Made by a program: the position numbers and the translations under genes. A model generated the notes under the pieces. That model was not told the origin of the DNA and ran no database searches. It saw only the letters and a list, made by a program, of their open reading frames with translations. Of a stretch of DNA of 64,000 nt, positions 33,692 through 41,875 are shown piece after piece. Source of the DNA: Aliitabrizicola sp041905595 (lineage in GTDB: Bacteria > Pseudomonadota > Alphaproteobacteria > Rhodobacterales > Rhodobacteraceae); assembly GCA_041905595.1 (NCBI GenBank), contig JAYRKT010000001.1, forward strand, positions 1 through 64,000. Direction: 5' to 3'. Position 1 is the first letter of the stretch. The number at the start of each line of letters is the position of its first letter.

Positions 33692-33979
33692 ATGAGCAAT
33701 GTGATCGACGCGGCCGTGGCCGCCCTGTCGAAGCGGGTATCCGGCGGATTTGACGGCGTGGCGAAGTTCGTCCTGACCGACGAAGGCGCCATCATGATCG
33801 ACGGATCGGGCGTGCGCGCCGGCGACGAGGACGCAGACGTGACGCTGACCGCCACCCCCGAGGTGTTCCGGGCGATCCTTGACGGCGAGTTGAACCCGAC
33901 GATGGCCTTCATGTCCGGCAAGCTGAAGGTCGACGGCTCGATGGGCATGGCGATGAAGCTCGGCTCGGTCCTGTCCTGA
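33692..33979 (+). CDS. SCP2 sterol/lipid-binding domain protein
   Basis: A 95-residue protein consisting of one SCP2-type domain: GGFDGVAKFVLTDEGAIMID, ADVTLTATPEVFRAILDGEL, then MAFMSGKLKVDGSMGMAMKL. Such small domains bind hydrophobic ligands such as fatty acyl chains. It begins after GGAGGAAATGC and ends 3 bp before an alpha/beta hydrolase gene, so the two are probably translated from one message and may act on the same lipid-like molecule (inference). The ligand is not known. Confidence 0.9.
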   Translation: MSNVIDAAVAALSKRVSGGFDGVAKFVLTDEGAIMIDGSGVRAGDEDADVTLTATPEVFRAILDGELNPTMAFMSGKLKVDGSMGMAMKLGSVLS

Positions 33980-33982
33980 TCC

Positions 33983-34918
33983 ATGCGCGAGCCGGCGCCC
34001 TTTCACGCCGCGCTTGCGGAGGGGCCCGATGGGGGCCACGCGGTCTGGATCCGGGCCGCGGATGGCGTTCGGCTGCGCGCCGTGATCTGGCCGGAGGGGA
34101 AGAAGGGCACCGTCCTGATCCTTCCCGGCCGGTCCGAATCCGCCGAGAAATATGGGCGCACCGCTGCCGACCTCGCGGATCTGGGCTTTGCCTCGGTCTC
34201 GCTCGACTGGAGGGGCCAGGGGCTGGCGGACCGGCTGCTTCCCGTGGCGATGCAGGGCCATGTCGGGCGGTTCCGTGACTATCAGCTTGACCTGCAGGCC
34301 CTGGTCGAGATGGCCGGTCGGCTCCGGCTGCCCAAACCGCTGTTCTTGCTGGCACATTCGATGGGCGGGTGCATCGCCTTCCGTGCGCTGGTCGAGGGAC
34401 TGGATGTCAAGGCTGCGGTTCTGACCGCGCCGATGTGGGGCATCCGGATCCAGCCCGCAGTCCGGCCCTTTGTAGGGGCTCTGGCGGCCAGCGCCCGCAT
34501 CCCCAGATTCGGCCAGCGGCTTGCCCCCGGCACAACGCTGGAATGCTATGCGGCCACGGTCGCGTTCGAGCAGAACCACCTGACCAGCGATGCCGACATG
34601 TTCGCCTATCTCCAGCGCCAGGTGCGTCAGGTGCCCGAGCTCGGGCTCGGCGGGCCGAGCCTGCACTGGGCAGCCGAGGCGCTGCGCGAATGCCGTGTCA
34701 TCCGCAGCTTGCCAGCACCAAAGGTGCCGACTGTCACGTTTCTAGGCACGCGCGAACAGATCGTCGATTCCCAGGCCATCCATACGCGGATGCGCCGCTG
34801 GCCCGGAAGCCGGCTGGAGGTGATCGAGGGGGCTCAGCATGAACTGCTGATGGAATCCCAGGCCGTGCGCCGACGCCTGTTCGACACGCTGGACGATCAC
34901 TTCAAGGCCAGCGCCTGA
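33983..34918 (+). CDS. Alpha/beta hydrolase (lysophospholipase-like)
   Basis: A 311-residue cytosolic serine hydrolase. The oxyanion region LILPGRSESAEKYG is near 48-61 and the nucleophile elbow is AHSMGG near 125-130, with the acid and His in the C-terminal part (GAQHELLMES). The Hydrolase_4/PldB pattern suggests a monoacylglycerol lipase or lysophospholipase. It starts 3 bp after the SCP2-like lipid-binding gene, which supports a lipid substrate. The exact ester is unknown. Confidence 0.88.
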   Translation: MREPAPFHAALAEGPDGGHAVWIRAADGVRLRAVIWPEGKKGTVLILPGRSESAEKYGRTAADLADLGFASVSLDWRGQGLADRLLPVAMQGHVGRFRDYQLDLQALVEMAGRLRLPKPLFLLAHSMGGCIAFRALVEGLDVKAAVLTAPMWGIRIQPAVRPFVGALAASARIPRFGQRLAPGTTLECYAATVAFEQNHLTSDADMFAYLQRQVRQVPELGLGGPSLHWAAEALRECRVIRSLPAPKVPTVTFLGTREQIVDSQAIHTRMRRWPGSRLEVIEGAQHELLMESQAVRRRLFDTLDDHFKASA

Positions 34919-34939
34919 AAGGCTTCTGGTCCCCGACGC

Positions 34940-35665
34940 TCAGATGCTGATCTTGGCGAAGCCGTCGCGGAGGGCCTTGGACCAGGCCTCGCTCATCGCC
35001 TTGAACTCCGGATCGCCGGCCTCGATCCGCCGCCGCGTTCCGACCCGGCACTGGTCCTTCTCGATCGTCATCAGATCCAGCGGCATGCCGACCGACAGGT
35101 TTGAACGCAGGGTCGAATCCATCGACAGCAGCACCGCCTTCTGCGCATCGGCAAGGCTTGTGGTCGGCTTCACCACCCGGTCAAGGATCGGTTTGCCGTA
35201 TTTGTGTTCGCCGATCTGCAGGAAGGGCGTGTCTTCGGTCGCCTCGATGAAATTCCCTTCGGGGTAGATCAGGAACATACGCATGTCCCCACCGCGCCGC
35301 TGCCCCGCGACAATCATCGAGGCCGAGGCACCCTGGTTCATCATCGCCAGTTTCTCGTCGATGTCGCGCCGCACGGCGGCGAGGGCATTGCCCACCATCT
35401 CCGCCACCTTCAGCATCGTCGGCGCCTTCATGATCGAAGTCGCCTCGGTCGCGTCCAGATCATCGATCGCTTCCTTCAGCCGGGCGATCGTCGTCTGGGT
35501 CACCGACAGGCTGCCTGCGGTCAGGATGGTGATGACCCGCTCGCCCGGCGCCTCGAAGACAAACATCTTGCGATAGGTCGCGATATTGTCGAGCCCCGCA
35601 TTGGTGCGGGTGTCAGACAACAGCACCATGCCCTCGTTGAGCAGCAGTCCGACGCAGTAGGTCAT
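34940..35665 (-). CDS. Anbu, proteasome-like peptidase
   Basis: A 241-residue Ntn-hydrolase of the proteasome beta-subunit superfamily. After removal of Met1 the mature N-terminus is Thr2 in TYCVGLLLNEGMVLLSDTRT, the expected nucleophile, with Lys33 (RKMFVF) nearby. Anbu proteins assemble into ring or helical multimers. The start at 35665 is set by this N-terminus and by GAGGGACGG before the ATG; an upstream extension would bury the Thr. It is the last gene of the ATP-grasp/alpha-E/transglutaminase-like/Anbu cluster, the association described for this family by genome surveys. The physiological substrate is not known. Confidence 0.9.
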   Translation of the reverse strand: MTYCVGLLLNEGMVLLSDTRTNAGLDNIATYRKMFVFEAPGERVITILTAGSLSVTQTTIARLKEAIDDLDATEATSIMKAPTMLKVAEMVGNALAAVRRDIDEKLAMMNQGASASMIVAGQRRGGDMRMFLIYPEGNFIEATEDTPFLQIGEHKYGKPILDRVVKPTTSLADAQKAVLLSMDSTLRSNLSVGMPLDLMTIEKDQCRVGTRRRIEAGDPEFKAMSEAWSKALRDGFAKISI

Positions 35666-35707
35666 CCGTCCCTCTTTCCGCCGCTCTTGCGGCGGCACCG
35701 CGCGAGC

Positions 35708-36517
35708 CTATTGCTGGACAGACTGGACTGCAACCGTCACGTCCAGGATTTCGGCACCGGAACCGCGGGAAATTCCGCGAATTGGCGCAGCATCCTGTGC
35801 ATCGAGCCCCGATGCCAACCGGATATAGCGTTCGTCCGGGCAACAGCCATTGGCCGGATCGAACCCGACCCAGCCCAGCCCTTCGATCCAGATTTCGGCC
35901 CAGGCATGGGCGGCTTCATGAGGCTCGCCATCCGCCGTGGCGTGGAGATAGCCCGAGACGTAGCGGGCCGGCAGGTCATTGCGGCGGGCGATGGCGATCA
36001 GGGCATGGGCATGGTCCTGGCAGACCCCTTCGCCCAGCGCCAGGGCCTCTGCCGCGGTGGTGTGCGCCGCAGTGACGCCGGGGCGATAGTCGATCGCCGC
36101 GGCCACCGCCGCGCAGAGCCTGTGTGCCGCATCCAGCTTGTCCTTGGCACTTTCGGCCAAGGCCGCCAGCTCGGACAATCCGGCATCGACCTCGGTCGGG
36201 GCAGTCGGGTTCAGATAGGCCTCGCGCGGGATCGTCTCCTTGTGGCCGCGCAGAAGGCCGGACAGATCGGTCGTCTCAACCCGACCGCGCACGGCGACCA
36301 CGACCTCGCTGACCGGGCCGGTCACGGTCCAGGCCTGCACCCAGTCCCCTGCCCCGTCGCGGAACCCGCCGCCCTTCTGGCCGTCGCTGACCTCGACCGA
36401 CCATTCGAGCACCTTCTGCCCGTCAAAAATCGACGGCGTCAGGCGGTGGCTCTGCACGATGCCGCGGACAGGCAACGTGTAGCGGTAGATCGTCCGGTGA
36501 TCGACGCTGAGGATCAT
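35708..36517 (-). CDS. Transglutaminase-like cysteine protease of the Anbu cluster
   Basis: A 269-residue protein. The N-terminal beta region (YRYTLPVRGIVQSHRLTPS) is typical of bacterial transglutaminase-like proteins, and the core has the catalytic triad segments EGVCQDHAHALI (Cys near 166), HAWAEIWIEGLGW (His near 204) and FDPANG (Asp near 219). There is no signal peptide. It could be a peptidase or amide-forming enzyme that acts with the adjacent ATP-grasp protein. It overlaps the alpha-E gene by 4 bp and precedes Anbu by 42 bp. Confidence 0.92.
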   Translation of the reverse strand: MILSVDHRTIYRYTLPVRGIVQSHRLTPSIFDGQKVLEWSVEVSDGQKGGGFRDGAGDWVQAWTVTGPVSEVVVAVRGRVETTDLSGLLRGHKETIPREAYLNPTAPTEVDAGLSELAALAESAKDKLDAAHRLCAAVAAAIDYRPGVTAAHTTAAEALALGEGVCQDHAHALIAIARRNDLPARYVSGYLHATADGEPHEAAHAWAEIWIEGLGWVGFDPANGCCPDERYIRLASGLDAQDAAPIRGISRGSGAEILDVTVAVQSVQQ

Positions 36518-37467
36518 CTTACATCCCCGCTCAGGTAGGCTTCATGCACGAGATGGCCAAGCCGGCCGGTTTCCATGATGAACCGGGTCAGGAATTCGTG
36601 CATCCCCTCGTCGAACACAGCCTCTACCGTGCCGTCCTGCAGCTCGGCCAGCATGTTCCGCGCCATGCTCTGCGCGTCGGTCGATCGGCCGTATCCGCGC
36701 GCCAAGCGGTGCAGGTGCTCGTTCGTCCCGTAAGCGCAGGAGATCAGCGAGCGCGGACATTGCGGGTTGAGGATCAGGAAATGTGCGATCTTGCGCGCCG
36801 TGACCTCGCCGCCATAGGCCCAGTGGAAGGCGCGGTGCGCCGACATCGCACGCAGAAGCGTCGTCCACTGGTAATTGTCGAGGCCCGAACCCACGAATTC
36901 CACCCGCGGCAGCAGGACATAATACTTCACGTCCATCAGGCGCGCGGTGTTGTCGGCGCGTTCCAGATGATAGCCAAGGTTCAGGAAATCCCAGCCGTCG
37001 TTCCGCAGAAGCGTCGCGTCGATCGCGCCGCGAACCATCGCCGCGTGGCGCATGGTCCATTCGGTCAGTCGGCTCAGTTCCAGCTCGCTGCGCGGCGTCC
37101 GCTCAAGCTCGCGGAGTTCCTGGTAGGCGGTGTTGATCGCGTCCCACACCTGTGTCGTCAGCGCCGTGCGAACGATGCGGGCGTTCTCGCGCGCCCGGAA
37201 TAGGCAGGAGGCAACCGACGAGACGTTATCGCGGTCGAAGAACATGTAGCTTTCGATGTTGCGCTGCACCGGGTCGCCATACTTGTGCGCAAAGCCCCCG
37301 GCTGTGCCCGAAGCCTGCAAAAGGCTGTCCCATTCGCTGCGGTAGCCATGCCCGGACGAGGGCAGTAGCGCGATGCGGGCGCCAACTTCCAGCAGGCGCG
37401 CCGTCGTCTCGGCCCGCTCCATGTAGCGGGCGATCCAGTAGAGGTTGTCTGCGGTCCGGCTCAGCAT
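36514..37467 (-). CDS. Alpha-E domain protein (DUF403)
   Basis: A 317-residue all-helical protein opening MLSRTADNLYWIARYMERAE, the signature of the alpha-E (DUF403) family, followed by a chain of amphipathic helices. Its genes occur almost only beside a circularly permuted ATP-grasp gene and a transglutaminase-like gene. The biochemical role is not known; an adaptor or substrate-carrier function for peptide-bond synthesis has been proposed in comparative genomics. It lies 4 bp after the ATP-grasp stop and overlaps the transglutaminase-like start by 4 bp. Confidence 0.93.
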   Translation of the reverse strand: MLSRTADNLYWIARYMERAETTARLLEVGARIALLPSSGHGYRSEWDSLLQASGTAGGFAHKYGDPVQRNIESYMFFDRDNVSSVASCLFRARENARIVRTALTTQVWDAINTAYQELRELERTPRSELELSRLTEWTMRHAAMVRGAIDATLLRNDGWDFLNLGYHLERADNTARLMDVKYYVLLPRVEFVGSGLDNYQWTTLLRAMSAHRAFHWAYGGEVTARKIAHFLILNPQCPRSLISCAYGTNEHLHRLARGYGRSTDAQSMARNMLAELQDGTVEAVFDEGMHEFLTRFIMETGRLGHLVHEAYLSGDVR

Positions 37468-37471
37468 CGTC

Positions 37472-38884
37472 TCACTCCGCCAGAACCCAGGTGTCCTTGA
37501 CGCCCCCGCCCTGCGACGAGTTGACGACCAGCGAGCCGTCCTTGAGCGCCACCCGTGTCAGCCCGCCCGGAACCAACTCGATCCGCTCGCCCACCAGGCA
37601 ATAGGGCCGCAAGTCGACATGGCGCGGCGCGATCCCTTCTTCGACAAAGGTCGGCACGGTCGAAAGCGCCAGCGTCGGCTGGGCGATATAGTTGCCCGGA
37701 TCGGCCTTGATCCGGTCGGCAAAGCCAGCGATCTGCTCCGCGGTCGATTTCGGCCCGACGAGCATCCCGTAGCCGCCCGAGCCGTGCACTTCCTTCACCA
37801 CCAGCTCACCCAGGTTCTCGAGCACATACTTGCAGTCGTCGGCCTTGGCGCATTGCCAGGTCGGCACGTTCTGCAGGATCGGCTCTTCGCCCAGGTAGAA
37901 GCGGATCATCTCGGGCACGAAGGTATAGACGGCCTTGTCGTCGGCGACACCGGCCCCCGGCGCCGAGCAGATCGACACGCCGCCCGAGCGGTAGACATCC
38001 ATCAGTCCGGGCACGCCCAGCATCGAGTCCGGACGGAAGCAGAGCGGGTCGATATAGGCATCGTCGATCCGGCGGTAGATCACATCGACCCGGCGCGGGC
38101 CTTCGGTCGTGCGCATCCAGACGAATTCGCCCTCCACGAACAGATCCTGCCCTTCGACCAGTTCGACGCCCATCAGGTCGGCAAGGAAACTGTGCTCGTA
38201 ATAGGCGCTGTTGAAATGCCCCGGCGTCAGGATGACGATGGTTGGCTCACTACCGCATTTCGGCGGGGCGACGCTCGCAAGTGTCCGGCGCAACAAGTCA
38301 GGATAGCGGTCGACCGGCTCGATCCGGTTCTCGCGGAACAGCTCCGGGAACATCCGCATCATGATTTCGCGATTTTCCAGCATGTAGCTGACGCCCGAGG
38401 GCGTGCGGCAGTTGTCCTCGAGCACAAAGAACTCGTCCGGTCCGGTGCGGACAAGGTCGATGCCGACGATATGGGAATAGACCCCCTTCGGCGGCACGAT
38501 CCCCGCGACTGCCTTTTCATAGGCGTCGTTCTGATAGACCAGCCGCGCCGGAATGCGCCCCGCGCGCACGATCTCGCCCCGGCCATAGACATCAAGAAGG
38601 AAGGCGTTCAGCGCCCGCGCCCGCTGCTTGATCCCGCGTTCCAGGCGCGTCCATTCGGCATTGGTGAAGACACGCGGGAACATGTCGAAGGGGATCAGCC
38701 GGTCCGGATCGCCGCCCTCGCCATAGACAGCGAAAGTGATGCCGATGCGGCGGAACAGCGATTCCGCCTCGGCCTGCTTCATCTGGCGCAGTTCGGCGGG
38801 CATGGAACGCGTCCAGTCCTCGAGCCGCGCATAGGGCAGGCGGACTGCGTCGCCCTGGTACATCTCATTGAAATAGGCGGTCAA
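37472..38884 (-). CDS. Circularly permuted type 2 ATP-grasp protein
   Basis: A 470-residue ATP-grasp enzyme of the DUF404/DUF407 circularly permuted group, predicted to form amide bonds using ATP. Family segments include YFNEMYQGDAVRLPYARLED at the N-terminus, DLVRTGPDEFFVLEDNCRTP centrally and VVKEVHGSGGYGMLVGP in the C-terminal part. I place the start at a TTG (38884) because GGGGGA lies upstream and the family begins there; an ATG 23 codons earlier adds unmatched sequence. First gene of a four-gene operon with alpha-E, transglutaminase-like and Anbu genes. Confidence 0.92.
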   Translation of the reverse strand: MTAYFNEMYQGDAVRLPYARLEDWTRSMPAELRQMKQAEAESLFRRIGITFAVYGEGGDPDRLIPFDMFPRVFTNAEWTRLERGIKQRARALNAFLLDVYGRGEIVRAGRIPARLVYQNDAYEKAVAGIVPPKGVYSHIVGIDLVRTGPDEFFVLEDNCRTPSGVSYMLENREIMMRMFPELFRENRIEPVDRYPDLLRRTLASVAPPKCGSEPTIVILTPGHFNSAYYEHSFLADLMGVELVEGQDLFVEGEFVWMRTTEGPRRVDVIYRRIDDAYIDPLCFRPDSMLGVPGLMDVYRSGGVSICSAPGAGVADDKAVYTFVPEMIRFYLGEEPILQNVPTWQCAKADDCKYVLENLGELVVKEVHGSGGYGMLVGPKSTAEQIAGFADRIKADPGNYIAQPTLALSTVPTFVEEGIAPRHVDLRPYCLVGERIELVPGGLTRVALKDGSLVVNSSQGGGVKDTWVLAE

Positions 38885-39045
38885 AGCGTGAGCTTCCCCC
38901 AACTGTCCTTGGGGCCAGTTAATCAGCCTGATTTGCGCCGCGAAAGGCCTCAAACCACCAATTCAGGGTGCGACATGTGCATTCGCCTCTTTTTTGGGCA
39001 GTCGCGACCGCTGGCCGTGATCGCGTCCAACGCTATTCTTGGCGA

Positions 39046-40074
39046 ATGACCCGGCAACCGCTCCTGACTTTCACCGATCGCGGGATTTTCTGCCCGGAGG
39101 GCGGATTTTACATCGACCCCTGGCGGCCGGTTGATCGCGCGCTGATCACCCATGGCCATTCCGACCATGCGCGACCCGGCCATCGGAGTTATCTTTCCAC
39201 CCATGCCGCAGCGCCGGTAATCCGCCACCGGCTGGGCCCGATCCGGATTGAAACGGTGGCCTACGGCGTGCCTCGGCAGATCGGCGCGGTCACAGTCTCT
39301 TTCCATCCGGCGGGGCATGTCCCCGGCTCGGCCCAGATCCGGGTCGAACGCGGGGGCGAGGTCTGGGTCGTCTCCGGCGATTACAAGACCGAGGCCGACG
39401 GCCTGTCCGAGCCCTTCGAGCCGGTCCGCTGCCATACGTTCATCAGCGAGTGCACCTTCGGCCTGCCGGTATTCCGGTGGGCTCCGCAGGCCGATGTGAT
39501 GGCCCGGATCAATCGTTGGTGGGCGGCGAATGCCGCCGAGGGACGAGTCTCGATCCTTGGGGCCTATGCGCTTGGCAAGGCGCAGCGGCTGATGGTGGGG
39601 ATCGATCCGTCGATCGGGCCGCTCCTGACCCATGGCGCGGTCGAGGAAACCACGGCAATCCTTCGCGCGCAGGGCTACCCGTTGCCGGCAACGACCCGCG
39701 TCACTGCCGGTATCGATGCGAAATCGCACCCCGGCGCGCTGGTCATCGCCCCGCCGGGGGCAGAGGCCACCCCCTGGGCCAATCGCTTCGGCGCCTTCGC
39801 CAGTGCGTTCGCCTCCGGCTGGATGCAGATCCGTGGCATCCGCCGTCGCCGCGGCGCCTCCGGCGGTTTCGTGATTTCCGACCATGCCGACTGGCCTGGC
39901 CTGAACACCGCGATCCGCGAGACCGGCGCCTCGCGCGTCTTTGTCACCCACGGCTACACGCAGATCTTCCGCAGATGGCTCGCCGAACAGGGCTACGATG
40001 CCGGAATCGTCGCGACGGAATACGAGGGCGAGGGAAACGAGATCACGGAGATCATGGAGATCATGGAGGAATGA
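39046..40074 (+). CDS. Ligase-associated metallo-beta-lactamase-fold DNA exonuclease
   Basis: A 342-residue protein of the metallo-beta-lactamase/beta-CASP type. The metal-binding HGHSDHARPG motif is near 36-45, with HPAGHVPGSA further on and HADW in the C-terminal part. Such proteins are encoded beside an ATP-dependent DNA ligase and act as exonucleases in DNA repair. The ligase gene follows 76 bp downstream on the same strand. The start at 39046 fits the family N-terminus (LLTFTDRGIFCPEGGFYIDP). A repeat element lies between exonuclease and ligase. Confidence 0.9.
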   Translation: MTRQPLLTFTDRGIFCPEGGFYIDPWRPVDRALITHGHSDHARPGHRSYLSTHAAAPVIRHRLGPIRIETVAYGVPRQIGAVTVSFHPAGHVPGSAQIRVERGGEVWVVSGDYKTEADGLSEPFEPVRCHTFISECTFGLPVFRWAPQADVMARINRWWAANAAEGRVSILGAYALGKAQRLMVGIDPSIGPLLTHGAVEETTAILRAQGYPLPATTRVTAGIDAKSHPGALVIAPPGAEATPWANRFGAFASAFASGWMQIRGIRRRRGASGGFVISDHADWPGLNTAIRETGASRVFVTHGYTQIFRRWLAEQGYDAGIVATEYEGEGNEITEIMEIMEE

Positions 40075-40095
40075 CCCCGTCCTTGCATTTTCTGC

Positions 40096-40139
40096 TCACA
40101 AATATCCTCGGGGGGTTCGGGGGGCAGACGGCCCGCCGT
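40096..40139 (-). repeat. GAGG-TATTT stem-loop element, copy A
   Basis: Read on the minus strand it contains GTCTGCCCCCCG, then ACCCCCCGAGGATATTTGTG and an A-rich tail. It is nearly identical over its core to copy D at 55084. It lies between exonuclease and ligase genes and is inverted relative to both. Confidence 0.6.
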
Positions 40140-40150
40140 CGCGGTCAGCC

Positions 40151-41773
40151 ATGAAGCGCTTCGCCCGCCTCTTCGCGGCGCTCGACGCCACGACACGCAC
40201 GTCGGAAAAGACCGCGGCGCTGGCCGATTACTTCCGCGAGGCGCCGGAAGAGGACCGGCTCTGGACGATCGCGCTGCTCTCCGGGCGGCGACCGAAGCGG
40301 GCGGTCAACACGACCGAGCTGGCGCAATGGGCGGCCGAGGCGGCGGGCATGCCCCACTGGCTGTTTGAGGAAACCTACCCGGTGGTCGGTGATCTGGCCG
40401 AGACAATCGCACTGATCCTGCCGCCGGCCGAAAAGTCCGGCGCGCATACGTTGTCGGAACATCTGTCCACCCTAGTGCGCCTGACCGGCCGCCCGGCCGA
40501 GGAGCGGCGGCAGGCGATCCTGTCGGCCTGGGCGGGGATGGAGCAGGACGAGCGGTTCCTGTTCAACAAGCTTATCACCGGGGGTTTTCGCATGGGGGTC
40601 AGCCAGGGGCTGATGACCCGGGCGCTGGCCCAGGCGACGGGCCTGCCCGAGACTGAACTGGCCCATCGGCTGATGGGCGACTGGACGCCGGCGCGGACCA
40701 GCTATGCCGCACTGATCCTGTCGAACGAAGGCACCGGCGCGGGCGCACAGCCCTATCCCTTTGCACTCGCTTCGCCGCTCGAGACGGATGCCGCGATGCT
40801 CGGACCGCCAGAGGACTGGTTCGCCGAGTGGAAATGGGACGGCATCCGTGGCCAGCTCGTGAGCCGCCGCGGGGCCTTTGCCCTGTGGTCGAGGGGCGAA
40901 GACCTTGTCACCGACCGCTTTCCCGAATTCGCCCCCCTGGCCGACTTCCTGCCCGAGGGCACCGTGATCGACGGCGAAGTGCTGGCTTGGAGAGGTGAGG
41001 CCCCCCTGCCCTTTGCCGCGCTCCAGACCCGGATCGGCCGAAAGACGGTCCCGAGAAAGGTTCTGGCCGAGGCCCCGGCCCGGCTGCTTGCCTACGACCT
41101 TCTGGAAGCGGACGGCCGCGATCTCCGCGCAGCTCCTTTCGCTGAGCGTCGCGTCCGGCTCGAGGAGATCGTTACCGCGCTACCGCCCGGTCTTCCCCTC
41201 GCCCTGTCGCCTGAAGTCACCTTCACGGACTGGAACCTATTGGCTGACGTTCGCCTGGCCGCGCGCGACGCGGTGGCAGAGGGGCTGATGCTCAAGCGGC
41301 GGACCTCGCCCTATTTCACCGGCCGCAAGCGCGGCGACTGGTGGAAATGGAAGCTCGATCCGTTCACCGTGGATGCGGTCATGCTCTATGCGCAGGCCGG
41401 ACATGGCCGCCGCGCCTCGCTTTTCACCGACTTCACCTTTGCCGTCCGCGATGGCGACCAGCTGGTTCCCTTCACCAAGGCCTATTCCGGCCTGTCCGAC
41501 GAGGAATTTGCCGAAATCACCCGGTGGGTGCGGCAGAACACGCTGGAACGCTTTGGGCCGGTGCGGCGGGTGACGCCGGAACTGGTCTTCGAGCTTGCCT
41601 TCGAAGGGATCCAGGCCTCGACCCGCCACAAATCGGGCATCGCGCTTCGATTTCCGCGGATGCTGCGCTGGCGGCGCGACAAGCCGGTGGCCGAAATCGA
41701 TACGCTCGACGGGCTGAAAGCGCTGCTGGCGACCACAAGCGCCCATGTTCACCCTTCGAACACGGGCGCGTGA
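40151..41773 (+). CDS. ATP-dependent DNA ligase (exonuclease-associated type)
   Basis: A 540-residue ATP-dependent DNA ligase. An N-terminal helical DNA-binding domain (1-200) is followed by the adenylation domain with motif I KWDGIRG, where Lys228 is the AMP-accepting lysine, the IDGEVLAW motif III region, and LMLKRRTSPYFTGRK near motif IV/V. The C-terminal OB domain includes RFPRMLRWRRDK. It has no polymerase or nuclease domains, unlike LigD. These ligases pair with the exonuclease upstream, and in many genomes with an Lhr-type helicase and a metallophosphoesterase, neither of which appears here. The ATG at 40151 fits the family N-terminus. Confidence 0.92.
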   Translation: MKRFARLFAALDATTRTSEKTAALADYFREAPEEDRLWTIALLSGRRPKRAVNTTELAQWAAEAAGMPHWLFEETYPVVGDLAETIALILPPAEKSGAHTLSEHLSTLVRLTGRPAEERRQAILSAWAGMEQDERFLFNKLITGGFRMGVSQGLMTRALAQATGLPETELAHRLMGDWTPARTSYAALILSNEGTGAGAQPYPFALASPLETDAAMLGPPEDWFAEWKWDGIRGQLVSRRGAFALWSRGEDLVTDRFPEFAPLADFLPEGTVIDGEVLAWRGEAPLPFAALQTRIGRKTVPRKVLAEAPARLLAYDLLEADGRDLRAAPFAERRVRLEEIVTALPPGLPLALSPEVTFTDWNLLADVRLAARDAVAEGLMLKRRTSPYFTGRKRGDWWKWKLDPFTVDAVMLYAQAGHGRRASLFTDFTFAVRDGDQLVPFTKAYSGLSDEEFAEITRWVRQNTLERFGPVRRVTPELVFELAFEGIQASTRHKSGIALRFPRMLRWRRDKPVAEIDTLDGLKALLATTSAHVHPSNTGA

Positions 41774-41875
41774 CGACAGTTCACGCGACCCGCGCTGATT
41801 GCTATCTGGATGCGGACAGAATCAGGGAAAGCGCGCCAGATCGGTGCCGCTCCCAAAGACCGCGAGGAGTTCGCC

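Noticed and set aside
37445..39049. A 534-codon open frame on the plus strand
   Set aside because: Antisense to the ATP-grasp gene of the Anbu cluster; no domain seen.
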